Of a stretch of 64,000 nt of DNA, positions 20,268 to 31,989 are shown one piece after another (the first letter of the stretch is position 1; each line of letters starts with the position of its first letter). The position numbers were made by a program, and so were the translations under genes. Location of the stretch: NCBI GenBank assembly GCA_030280995.1, contig JASXTE010000007.1, positions 5,812,001-5,876,000 of the forward strand, read 5' to 3'. Under the pieces are notes generated by a model. It was not told the origin of the DNA and did no database searches. It worked only from the letters and a program-made list of their open reading frames with translations. The stretch is from Hemileia vastatrix. Its lineage: Eukaryota > Basidiomycota > Pucciniomycetes > Pucciniales > Zaghouaniaceae.

Positions 20268-20777
20268 ATTGATAAGAATGACAATATATCACGTCTACAG
20301 AAAGGAAAACCTCTATGGAATTTGTAGACAAAAAGTATTAGCAATGTTATTACTAATAAAAAGTACTGGAGCTTACCCTGAATTTATATCTTTATTTATT
20401 TAAATAAAATATAAGAAAAATTCAAAAAAATCTGTTAAAAATATAATAATAAGTTTAACTAGACCTTTATAAGGTTGAATAATCAGCTTACCAAGCTTTA
20501 ACCAAATACCAATTTAATTGGGTGTTATATTGGTGTCCAAATACCAAGTGAAATTGGGTTTATATTGGGTACAGTTACTACTGTAAATACCTAATTTTTA
20601 TGATAAAAAATTAGTAAAATTATTATAAGGGTTCTTTTCTGCAATCACTGACTTATGATGACCCACTAATATGCAGAAGACTCAAATATTTGGTTTGTTT
20701 TTGAGCTATACTAAGTAAAAATCACGTCCTAATGCTTATACTAAAAAACCAATAATAATCAAGGAAAGACCCCCAAT
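20268..20777 (-). other. Leader of Element 3
   Basis: About 500 bases from the primer site to the start ATG, AT-rich and without an ORF. TTGGTATTTGG is repeated within it, and a GTCTAC...GTAGAC inverted pair lies near 20295-20330. Confidence 0.5.
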
Positions 20778-21957
20778 TGTCAGTATTTTCTAGTATATAA
20801 GTATGATGTAATAGTATTTATTTATGGTCCTACTATTTATTGATAAATTATTCAGTGATTAAACCTCAGGGGAAGACTTATAAAATAGTTATACTCAAAT
20901 AAAACTCACAATACTTGGATTTAAATGTGTGCTTAGTGGTGGAAAATAGATAAATAGAATATAGTTATAGCTTATATAATGATAATATCAACTTATAAAA
21001 GGCTTTATAATATATTTCTAAATGTTAATAATTGTATTGAAGTGTTTTATTGAATTTTAGTAAGTAATTGATGATAAATAACCGTCAAAATCCCTCCTTA
21101 CTTATACCCAAATCCCCTGGAGTGCACAGACCTTCAATCCAGATGATGTCACTGCTATCCCTGGCAATTACAGCACTGTGAAGGCCCATCACCTCCCCAT
21201 GGTGTCCACTTCAAGAAGATTTAACACCCATACCTCCAGTAAGGACCCTCCATCACAATTAATGATAACACAGACCCAAAACATAATTAGAAAATCCAGA
21301 TAAAAGCAGATACCATAAAGAAACAGGTAAAATAAGTAATCCAAAAGAGAAAAAATGAAAACCAAAGCATATAAATGAAAGAAATGAAATTTCCAAGACC
21401 CCAATAACATTCCCAAGCATCCACATTAACCCAGCAATGACCTCCCAACCCATAAATCCATGAATATCCATCCAAGGAAGCAGATTAAGTTGTCCAAACT
21501 GAGTGTATGCGCCTGAAATAGATGTCTATGCTTCTGTAGGCGTTATGAATCCACTGATTACATCCACATGACCTAAAATAAGCAAAAAAAACAAAGGTTA
21601 TAGGCTATTAAGAGGCTAAAACCCACTTATAGACCTAAATATACATAATATACTGCATATTTCACTGAATATGAGCTTTATGTATACATTTAAGCTTATG
21701 TATGTCAATAATTACTTAATATCACTTAAGATAAGTATATTATGACTCCATTAACACCTTAATAAGTATTATTAGGCTATATATAAGCTATTTAAACTAC
21801 TATAAGTTATATAATAGTGTAATAATTATATATATATGTATTATAATCATATATATAATTGTTTTAACCTTATTTTCAAGATATAAGCTTAATGTACTTA
21901 AGGTTATCTTATTTTAAGCATAATAAATACTCAGTCCTAGGGATATCTAGGCTGACA
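20778..21957 (-). repeat. 5' LTR of Element 3
   Basis: 1180-bp LTR, complete, same family as the solo LTR at 29-1203. The minus strand carries a TATAAGTA box near 21105, a plausible core promoter. Confidence 0.88.
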
Positions 21958-24345
21958 TATAATGGCTTCCTGTGACTTGTAGTGGAGTTTTTTGATTGTA
22001 AAAAAATTATTTTCTTTATCACCCTCATTGTCACTATGTACCAAAATATTTGATAGTATGTTTCTGTATTATCCTGGGAATATATTGAGGATTTTTAAGT
22101 ATTCTCTTCTTGATTGAAGCTTCCTTATCTTATATACATAAGTGAATGTAAAATTTAATTAATTGTATTTTTACTATCTGCTTACTCTTTCCCTATTTCT
22201 TTGAATTTTATTTAAAATATCGGTTTTTTTGAGTTTTCACTTTCCTTCTTTTCTTTTTTAAATTGTTTTATATTAAATGGTTTATGTAGTCATTTTAAGT
22301 CTTTATTAAAAGAGAGATATCATATATATATTTCAAATTTATCTGTGTAAAGGAGTATGCCTCACAGCCAGCAATTTGTAAAAAGTTTTGATTGCAGCTA
22401 TCCAGAATGCTCATTTGAACAAGCTTTCTTACCCTTATTTGAGAGCTGGTTTTCTGATTCTAATTCTAAATTCTTCAAGATATCTATGCATATATCTAAT
22501 ATACAACTCCTCTAAGTGAATTATTCCTCTTGAAGGTTTCATATCAGCAGCCACAGAATTTCTTAAAGTTGCAATTTTTTTCAACTGAAAATAAAGGTTG
22601 AGCACCATCATCTATGAAAATTTCTTCAAATTGAGTGAGACACTTAAATTTTTGGTTAAAATATCTTCTTTCAGTTACAGATTCCTGCTGTGGGACACTT
22701 CTTTTCTCCAACAGCTTTCAGAGCATTTGGATGTGAATGAATATAGATTCCTGAAATATTTTATAATTATTTTTGTTTTATGTTAAGTATACTAATATTA
22801 TTTGAAAAAAATTTATTTTAATGGTAGAGAAATCAGATGGAAAATCTGTTAATTTCCTCTGATTAGGGCTTTTCTTGTGGCTAAAATTTCATGTTGATTT
22901 CTTTCTGCATGAAAATAATTATGGTTTTTTTGAGGAAGATGGTTTAGATGGCTTGTTTAAAAATTTATTTGTTCCTCTTTGAGCTGCTTTTTTTGAATAA
23001 TTTTTGTTTTTTTAAAGCATTAAGAAAATTTACATCTTGTTGAAAAGGCACTAAACTGTTTTTGTAAAATAAATTAAAAAATTAGAAAAATTAATTTTAT
23101 TTATTTTTGTCTCAGTTGTTTTAGGGTTTTTCTCTTCTAAATCTTAAAAAAATATATTAGTATTTTTTTGTGAAATAGTAATACAAGCTTGGAGAGAGAA
23201 TAAAAATCTGTAATTTTGAATTTGTATTTAAGTGAGAGAGCTATTATTAGATAATATTGGATGAGAACAAGGAAATGGATTATAGATAATACAAAAATTG
23301 TGTAAATGCTCTCATTTTTATGTCTCAAAAAAATAACTGCCAAAGATTTGTTTATCAATGGCTAATTTTATATGTATTCATTCCATCCAATGTCCAAAAA
23401 GCAAAATGTAAAAGGAGCAAGAATTTTGTGGTTCAAAGGCAAAGGAGAGAGATTTCGGTATCATGAGCTATGGTTAAAAGGAAAAAAACAATATGGTTGT
23501 TTTAAGAGCCAGATATTTCATCTATACCAGAAATGGTTGGTGCAGAAGTTGAAAAAATTAGTATAGCTTTAGTGAAACATTCTGAGAAACAACAAATCAT
23601 AGAAACATACCCTAAAAATTCAGAAGAGGGAGAATAAAATTAATTTGATATTTAATTTAAATAATACAGCTCTTAATCATTTAGATCTTATGTTATGTTT
23701 CTGGTTATTCAAGATACTTTAATAATAGTTTTGTAAAGTAATCACAAATAAATGTGCTTCATTTCAATTTCAAGTCACCTATTTTTATCTTTCACATCTG
23801 GAACTAGTCAAAGTAGATTTCTTTTTTCATTTCCCTCTTCTGGATAAGATAGTAATTTAAATGAATGAATAAATAAATACACATCCTTCTATCTGCTTTC
23901 TCAACTCAAATAAAACTCCCATATATGTCATGTTATTCACCATAAAAAAACATGGGCACCTGATAGCAGGTGCCAATCCCCATGTTTGACTAAACTCAAT
24001 TTCAGCTCAGCTGTAATTCTTCTGGAAAGACTTCTCACTAAAAAATGAGCACACTAGCTTGTGAAACATCAAATCAAATTTACTCTTATATCAAAACTGA
24101 ATATATGTATAGGCACCTGCTAGCACGTGCCACTTGATTTTTTGTGGTGATTCTTCCCAAAAGATTTTTGTAGCATGTAGAATCCTTTTTGAATCTTTAA
24201 AGAATCATAAAACTCTCTTTCCACATCTGCTTTGCTTTCCCCTTCCCTAAATATCTTACATTTTGCCCTGTTTTTAATTAACACACAAATATCTCCCAAC
24301 AACCTTCCACTCTCTGAGTAATTTCTCATTGGCTTCCACTTAATT
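21958..24345. other. AT-rich spacer without recognisable genes
   Basis: About 2.4 kb of AT-rich sequence between Elements 3 and 4. The only ORFs are short and show no motif. A small palindromic repeat lies at 23947-24131; otherwise I see nothing identifiable. Confidence 0.6.
23947..24131. repeat. Short palindromic repeat pair, possible MITE
   Basis: At 23955-23974 GGCACCTG-ATAG-CAGGTGCC forms a perfect 8-bp stem, itself inside AAACATGG...CCATGTTT (23947-23987). A near-identical 20-mer, GGCACCTGCTAGCACGTGCC, lies at 24112-24131. The two could be terminal repeats of a 177-bp miniature element. No target duplication is visible. Confidence 0.45.
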
Positions 24346-24350
24346 TCTTG

Positions 24351-24854
24351 TGTCAGCCAGGCTGTCCCAGGAGCCCAGTAAATAAACATACAATTTATTT
24401 GAATTAAATAAAGACATAATAATTGCAGAGTATGCATTTAACATTAATATTATATTACATAATAAGTTTATATTAATATTTTATTTATATTAATAAAGTA
24501 AATATTATTTTAATATTATTATAAGATAATTTAAAAGCATTTAATTATATTCCATAACAAAGGGCGCATTGTTTATTTAATAATTATAAATTAATTAATT
24601 AAAAACTTATAAGATAATTATATTCAAGTGTTTATCTTATATTCTAATTACTTTAATTAATTAAATTTAATTATTAAAATATACTTTTTCATATACTATT
24701 ATCCATGGTTATTGCTGCTGTTTTTTAGACCCTTAATTGTGTCAATAAAAATTAAATAAATTATAATACTTATTTTATAAAATAGTATTAAAATTCTCAA
24801 CTTAATTTAGTAATAAATTAATTACTTGTTTCATTTAAATTAATTATTTAATTA
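24351..24854 (+). repeat. Truncated 5' LTR of Element 4
   Basis: First 504 bp of the LTR. It matches 28276-28780 with very few differences, then breaks into protease-coding sequence (CCTATTGGCAAATAC). Confidence 0.88.
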
Positions 24855-27800
24855 ATTCCTATTGGCAAATACAAAACCTCTGTATTATTCAAATATAATG
24901 GTGGTTTTGTCAGAGCTATTTGTGAATTTGTTGTCATGCAAAATGATAATTTAAGCAATTGGTTTATTATGGGTAATGATATTTTAACCATGTTTGGTGT
25001 GAAATTGGACCCAGAAAATAATTGCTTCACCTTGGGATTGAATGGCAAAAGGAAATTCAAAATTTCCTCCTCTAGAAAACCTTCTGGGCATCTGTTAAAG
25101 TCTTGTAACTCACTAATCCAGTGTAAAGGCAGAACAACAATTGAAATGGATGATTTATTAAAAGAAATAAATACTGCTACTTTTAGTGATCAGCTAACTA
25201 GTGAAAAAAAGGATTCTATTATTGCCTCAATTACCTCTTTCCCTATGGCTTTTGCTCATGGTTCTCATGTCTTATGAATTGTTCAGGATAAAATGAAAAT
25301 TACCTTATCCTGTAACTTGAGTGATATCCCTCCTAGTCTTAAGAAAAAACCATATCCTGCTTCTCCAACAAAAAGAAAGGATATTGAAGATAATATTGCC
25401 ACATTATTAAAAATGAATATCATTGAGAAAGTGGATGTCACCCCAAAATATTGTGTCATCTCCCCGGTCTTGATTTCTTATGAAAAATATAAGGCTAGAT
25501 TATGTGGTGATTACAGAGCATTGAACACTTATACTGTTGATGATATCTATCCTTTACCCAGAATTAATTCAATACATGCTACCTTGCAAGGTGCAAAATT
25601 TATTAGTTGTCTGGATGGTAATTAAGGATATCATCAAGTTCCAGTTGAGAAAAATTCTCAAAACTTTTTGCTTATTGCTACTCATATGGGAATATATAAG
25701 TATGTTAGGATGCCATTTTGCCCTAAAAATGCTCCTTCAGTTTTTCAAAAAGTCATGGATAACACTTTCCATCAAGAAATAATTGAAGGATGGCTCATAG
25801 TTTATATTGATGACATTATAATTTTTTCTAAAACTTTTGATGAACATATGATTCACTTAAATAGAGTTTTCCAAAAAATGGATGAAATCAATATGACCTT
25901 GTCCTTAAAAAAGTGTAAATTTGGTTTTCAATCCATGAAAGTCCTTGGCCATGTTGTTTCAGGCTTACAAATTTGTGTAGACCAAAACAAAGTTGCTGCC
26001 ATTCAAAATGTGAAAGCACCAACTTCTGTAAGAGAAATCCAAAGTTTTTTGGGTATTTGTGGCTATTATAGACAATATATTAAAAATTATCAGGTCATAG
26101 CCTTGCCTCTTACAAAACTGACCAGAAAAGATGTTGCCTTTCTCTGGAATAATGACTGTCAAAAAGCTTTTGATACATTAAAAAGTTGCTTAATAACAGC
26201 CCCTATATTGGCTCTTCCAGATTTCAACAAAACTTTTGTCCTATACACAGATGCTAGCTTTGTTGGTCTGGGTGCTTCCCTTCACCAGAAACAAATTTCA
26301 AATGATAAATCCTCAGAGGTTTTAATTTGTTATATTTCAAGAACCTTGAGAAATAGTGAATTTAAATATGGTGCCACTCAATTAGAGTGCTTAGCAGTTG
26401 TTTGGGCTCTTGAGAAACTTCATTACTATCTAGATGACCAAAGGTTTGAATTGGTAACTGACTGTAGTGCTGTAAATTCCCTCTTAAACCTGAAAACACC
26501 TAACAGACATATGTTCAGGTGGCAACTTGCTGTTCAAGAATACAGAGGACGGATGACAATTATCCATAGGGCTGGAAATGTTCACTCCAATGTTGATATG
26601 CTCTCCAGATTGCCTCTGCAAAATAATGACTCAAATCCTGCTTATGTACCTGAAGATGATATTGTTCATATCCATGGTATATTTATAGTTGATATAGAAG
26701 AGGAGTTATTACAATTAATTTTGGATTCATATGATAAGGATTCTGATTTAAATAAATTAGTTACTATCTTGAATGATCCTAAAAATGCTTCTATTCAGGC
26801 ATTGATTAAAACTCTTCCTGCTAAATATCAGAATGCTTTAATTAAGGGTAAGTTTTCTATTGAAGATGGATATATTTATTATAGAAGAAAGCTTACTAAT
26901 GTAATTGTAATTTCTCCTTCTATGAAAGAAATTATCCTCAAACTTTGTCATGATGACACATTAGCTGGTCATTTTGATCTTGAGAAGACTCTGATTAGAC
27001 TCAAAAACACTGCTTGGTGGGCTAATATGTCTGAAGATGCAAAATTATATGTTGAATCTTGTGATTCATGCCAGAAATCCAAAAGAATGACTGGTAAGAG
27101 AGCAGGGTTATTACAGCAAATTGAAGCACCTGATGCTCCCTGGCAAATCATTAATATGGATTTTGTCACTGGTCTTCCTACTGCAGGTAAAGAAAATTAT
27201 AATTCTTGCTGGGTAATAGTGGATAGATTTACTAAAATGTGCATATTTGTTCCCACCCATAAAGATGTCTCCACCAAAGACTTGGCTTTCTTATGGTGGT
27301 GTAATATGTTCAATATAGTTGGATTCCCTAGAGCCATTATATCTGACAGAGATCCAAAATTTACATCTGAATTCTGGATGTCTCTAATGGATATATGTGG
27401 TTGTGAATTAAAATTATCTACTGCTCACCATCCCCAAACTGATGGTCTAGCTGAAAGAGTGATTCAAACTCTAGAGGATATGATTAGAAGGTATTGTGCC
27501 TTTGTATTGGAATATAAAGACAATGAGAGATTTACTCATGACTGGGTCACCTTATTACCTGGTCTTGAATTTGCTTATAATAGAACTGTTCACTCTGTTA
27601 CTCAAAAGAAACCTTTTGAGCTTTGGCTAGGTTATGTCCCTCATACTCCTGCTCAAATACTCAATAGTAAATTGCCTAAATTGGAATTACACCCTTGTGT
27701 CAAATCTTTTGTTCAAATGCAACAACTGTGCAGAAAACATGCTCAATCTTGTATTGATAAAGCATTTGAATATGAGAAGAAGAGATGGGATAAATCCCAT

Positions 27801-28243
27801 AAAGAACACACATTTAAAGAGGTTGATGAAGTGTTGATATCTACTGTCCACTTCAGTTTACAGGGTAACAACAAATTAAAAGATTCTTTTGTGGGTCCTT
27901 TTGATGTGAAAAAAATGATTGGAGATAATGCAGTTGAAGTTGTGTTATACTCTCCATATGATAAAAAACATCCTGTTTTCCCCGTTTCCCTTCTAAAACC
28001 TTATACTCCAACAGTGATCTATTCCCCAAAAGAAGAGGTAGACCTTAGAAGAATCCTCAGGAAATCACTGAAACTGCAGAAATTGATAAAATTCTCAATG
28101 ATAGAATTATCACTTCTGAAAGAGGTACTGAATATTTATTGAGATTTAAAAATAAGTCATCTGAATATGATGCATGGATACCTGGTAAAGAAATTTCAAA
28201 CCTTCCTACTCTATTAAAAAAGTATAAAAAGAAAAATTCATAG
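24855..28243 (+). pseudogene. Element 4 pol: partial protease, RT, RNase H, integrase
   Basis: Enters mid-protease (IGKYK...SNWFIMGNDILTMFGVKLDP). TGA 25275-25277 follows SHVL, at the same codon as in Element 7. RT starts at SLKKKPYPASPTKRKDIEDN and is cut by TAA 25623-25625 in DGN*GYHQ. From there about 800 codons are open: MVYIDD-type box (IVYIDDIIIF), RNase H (LYTDASFVGLGASL), integrase HHCC (HFDLEKTLIRLKNTAWW...CDSCQKSKR) and DDE (NMDFVTGLP, DRDPKFTSEFW, HHPQTDGLAERVIQ). A 1-nt loss near 28008 shifts the frame at the tail, so the AT-hook and chromodomain-like end (to TAG 28241-28243) lie in another frame. Confidence 0.88.
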
Positions 28244-28275
28244 CATTTTTTTTTGTTTTTTTTAGATTGAGGGAG

Positions 28276-29534
28276 TGTCAGCCAGGCTGTCCCAGGAGCC
28301 CAGTAAATAAACATACAATTTATTTGAATTAAATAAAGACATAATAATTGCAGAGTATGCATTTAACATTAATATTATATTACATAATAAGTTTATATTA
28401 ATATTTTATTTATATAAATAAAGTAAATATTATTTTAATTTTATTATAAGATAATTTAAAAGCATTTAATTATATTCCATAACAAAGGGCGCATTTTTTA
28501 TTTAATAATTATAAATTAATTAATTAAAAACTTATAAGATAATTATATTCAAGTGTTTATCTTATATTCTAATTACTTTAATTAATTAAATTTAATAATT
28601 AAAATATACTTTTTCATATACTATTATCCATGGTTATTGCTGCTGTTTTTTTAGACCCTTAATTGTGTCAATAAAAATTAAATAAATTATAATACTTATT
28701 TTATAAAATAGTATTAAAATTCTCAACTTAATTTAGTAATAAATTAATTACTTGTTTCATTTAAATTAATTATTTAATTACATAGTTGGAACAATTAATT
28801 AATTTCTTTATACTAAATTAAAATTGATTACATATTTTGTTGCATCAAAATATTTTTACTTGTTTCACTTAAAAACCCTTAAAGCATACTGTACCATCTG
28901 TTTTGAATTATTTTTTCTGATAGTTCCTATATCTAAGGCTTCTTTAGTTACTCACTATTTTTACTTACTGATTTGGGAATTTGTTGTGGGAAATTTTGGT
29001 TCTTATTTGGGGTTTTAATTATTTGTTTCATATTTTTCTCTAAATTGTTATGTTTCACTTATTCTTTTATTTTCTTGTTTCATCTTTTTATGACTCTTGT
29101 ATTTACAAATGTAGTGGCGCTTCAGAGGACCCATCACCTATAAAAAGGCCTTGGATAATCCCCTGTAGCCTCATCACTTACTACACAATCAAAACTTGAA
29201 CATATTTTTAATATATTACGTTTATATTATTTTTATTAGTATTAAAATTCTAATTTAAAATTTTATATAACTAATTACAGGTTGCTTTAAGTCTGATAGT
29301 AATAATAGTGTTTTCCGCGCAAAGAAAAGAACCCTTACTTTAAATAATATTGTCATTTAATAAAACCTCATTTTTGTGTCATCCCTCAAGTAACTCGTTG
29401 TTGCCTCTCTTTAAATAAATCCAATTATTTCATTGCCTTATTGTTTCTACTTTCTATAAACCCTTCTTTCCTATTTTATTTTCCTCCTCTTTTTCTTCCC
29501 CTTTTCTTCCCTTCTTCTAGACTACTGGCCAACA
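28276..29534 (+). repeat. 3' LTR of Element 4
   Basis: 1259-bp LTR with TG...CA ends. TATAAAAAGG at 29139-29148 is the likely core promoter, in the same context as in Element 7. Related to, but longer than, the 1136-bp Element 7 LTR. Confidence 0.9.
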
Positions 29535-30053
29535 TCTTGTTTCTAACTACCTGCTCTGCTATCCTTACATGAGTTACATTTTCCCCTATGTTTTACTATT
29601 TCTCCTTCATGCCCCTTGTCAGATGATATGATAAGAAAATACATGAGAAAAAAAGGCAAATTATCTTATTTGTCTCAACAATTAAATTTTGCTGAAAATA
29701 ATTAATTTATTGTGACTATCTTCTTGTTTTCATGCCCTAAATCTACAGTTTTTTTAGCCAGTCACCTTGCTATTTGTTGCTTCCTCACCTCATGAGTCAA
29801 AGAAGCCAGGAAAAGGAAGGAAAAGTGAGAAATAGTTTTCTGAATTGAAAGCATGTGCAAGTGAATAAAATGAAAATATTCTAGGTTATTTTTTAAAAGA
29901 AAATCATAATTTTTAAATAAAGACTGGAACTATTTTTGGATTGGCTTAAAGATTTATCAGTGATTTTTTTTAAATAGTTAGAAACAAAAAAATTTTAAAT
30001 TTTTTGGTCCTCTCAAAGATTTCTTGATACCTATCAAGCAATTAAAGTCATAT

Positions 30054-30700
30054 TTGAAAATATTGAGACAAAATTATAAAATATTGAAATCTATTTGATG
30101 GGTTGAAAGTTGAGATTCCAAAGTTTTTAGAAAGCTTCAGTTTATTTTTGTGAGGCTAGATGGACTTTCTCCCTCATATATTCTCATTTTTCCCATTTTT
30201 TCATTGAAGTTTGGACAGAAAACAACCTAATCTCTCAAAAAATGAGCAGCTTCTTTCTTAAGACTTCAGCAGCTCTAGTTTTGAATTTTCAAAAAACATA
30301 AAATAAAATTTCTGTCATTTTGTCTCACTATTTTCAGATCTGACTGAAAATGAAGAAAAATAATCAATTAAGTTTTCTTTAAATATTTTATTTAGGATAT
30401 ATGTTACAGTAAGATCTAAAAATATTGTGACAAAATCACAAAATATTGAATTATTTTTGACAGGTCAAAACTTAAGCTTCCAAAGTCTTTATAAATATTC
30501 CATTCATTTTTTAAGGGATAAGGTTGTTTTCTTTCCAAAATTTAATGAAAAGTTGAGAAAACTAAGGCAATATGAGGGAGAAAGTCAATCTTTCCCAACA
30601 AAAATAAACAGAAGCTTTCTAAAAACTTTGGCATCTCAACTTTTGAACCATCAAAAAGATTTCAATATTTTGTGATTTTGTCTCAATGTTTTCAGTTTGA
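30054..30700. repeat. Complex foldback repeat
   Basis: Arm 30054-30242 pairs with the reverse complement of about 30503-30700, imperfectly but over nearly 190 bp; both hold AAGTTTTTAGAAAGCTTC and GACTTTCTCCCTCATAT on opposite strands. Between them, about 30250-30340 and 30415-30500 form a second, shorter inverted pair of the same repeat. The RNA or single strand would fold into long hairpins. It may be a foldback/MITE element, with no clear ends. Confidence 0.65.
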
Positions 30701-31084
30701 TTTCAAGCATCTAATAAAATCTCAAAGGTGAATTAAATTTCAGATAAAATTTATTTTATTTTACAGATGTTCTTGAAAAGGTTATTTTCAAAATGTGAAG
30801 TTTTTGGAATTTTTTAACAGAAAGATTGACATATGATAGTGAACTTGTCAAATTATTGCTTCCAGAAGACTTATTTTGATGTCAAATTAGAATGCTTCTG
30901 TCTCATAAAAGCAAAAAACTTTTATTGGTGAAAAACTTAATATCAACAGCTTTATTTTTGGATTCTGCTCACAAAAAAGTAATACACCCATATTTGAAAC
31001 AGTTGGTGCATGTTTAAGAAAAAAAAATCAAATTTTCTTGTCAAATCATCTGACATTTGACAGCAAATCAAGCCTCTATTTACA

Positions 31085-31197
31085 AAAAAAAAAAAAGAAA
31101 AAAGAAAAGAAAAAAGAAAAAAGAAAAAAGAAAAAAGAAAAAAGAAAAAAGAAAAAAGAAAAAAGAAAAAAGAAAGAAAAAAGAAAAAAGAAAAAAA
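31085..31197 (+). repeat. (GAAAAA)n purine microsatellite
   Basis: About 110 bases of near-pure GAAAAA/AGAAAA repeats on the plus strand. The Lys/Glu-rich ORFs across it are artefacts. Confidence 0.9.
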
Positions 31198-31989
31198 ATG
31201 CCACTCTCTCAATTAAATTCCAATCTTTTTGTCTCAATGTTTTGATTCTTTTTGAAGAACTTCACCAATTTTTTTAAATTTTCTTTAGGTGCACATGATA
31301 GAGGGTGCCATTGCATATCATTTATTTAATTCAGTTTCACATTAGTTGTAAAATTTATGAACAGCCAGTACATTGAATACTAATTTCTAATATATCTCTT
31401 ATCCAGCAACCTAAACCCATCATTTCCCACTGAAATTCAGGTGTGAATGCACATAGTGCAACAACCAAAGAATAATGAGAGTCAAAAATTGTGTTTTATT
31501 TCCACTTTTTCAACTTCAGGCATAGTTTCAGAGCTATCAACTATTCTTCAAACATTCTCCTCTTAATTTTTACATTCATTCCTCCCTCCTTTGTTCCTTA
31601 TAACTCTGAGTTAGTTTATGGGAAGAAAATATTGTAGAATTGTACCAAATATTTTTGATAAAAAATTTACAAACCTCAAATTCAAAATATCAGTTAAGAA
31701 CCTTATTCAAATTTAATTAAATTATATTAAACTTTACTTTAATTCATTCATTCTATTAAGACTTGAAGTATCACTTGTGCCATCCATTTAAAAAATACAT
31801 TTTGTTCATATTTTTTTGTGTCCAGGTTTATCCAATAGGCATTAGTCTTAAAAATTTATCTTAATTAACTAAAAAAACTTCTCATCAATTCATATTTACA
31901 GTAATATATGTTTACTCTCTGTAATTTTTAACTAAAATATTTTGACTCAAAAGATGTGAAGATAAAAGGGAAAAAAATATCTGCATGAA

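Larger units (their letters stand above)
16136..21957 (-). mobile_element. Element 3: deletion-derivative Ty3 element
   Basis: Minus-strand element. The 5' LTR is 20778-21957 (1180 bp, TGTCAG...CTGACA). The 3' LTR is 16136-16938, missing its outer 370 bp or so. Next to the 5' LTR is the putative primer site (minus strand ATTGGGGGTCTTTCC at about 20763-20777), a GGGNCCTTTCC motif shared by Elements 5-7. A polypurine tract GGGTGATGGAG abuts the 3' LTR. Inside are a gag with conserved introns, a protease and only the tail of integrase; the catalytic part of pol is deleted. No target duplication can be read because the 3' LTR is truncated. Confidence 0.85.
24351..29534 (+). mobile_element. Element 4: gag-less Ty3 element, TSD TCTTG
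   Basis: Bounded by perfect TCTTG duplications (24346-24350 and 29535-29539). The 3' LTR (28276-29534, 1259 bp, TGTCAGCC...CCAACA) is complete. The 5' LTR stops at about 24854 and runs directly into protease sequence. The rest of that LTR, the primer site, the leader, gag and the start of protease are missing. The first 500 bp of the two LTRs are nearly identical, so the insertion looks recent relative to the other copies. Polypurine tract AGATTGAGGGAG abuts the 3' LTR. Confidence 0.92.

Noticed and set aside
29..21957. One large composite element using the LTRs at 29-1203 and 20778-21957
   Set aside because: The left LTR has its own perfect GAAAG duplication, so it is an independent solo LTR.
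23372..23566. 64-codon Lys-rich ORF in the spacer
   Set aside because: No motif, no partner exon and no start or splice context; within chance for this length.
28824..29018. Short hydrophobic ORF, with similar ones at 47663-48115, 54182-54490 and 62105-62505
   Set aside because: All fall within LTRs of one related family (some on the opposite strand); not genes.
31038..31277. Lys/Glu-rich ORFs
   Set aside because: They translate the (GAAAAA)n microsatellite.
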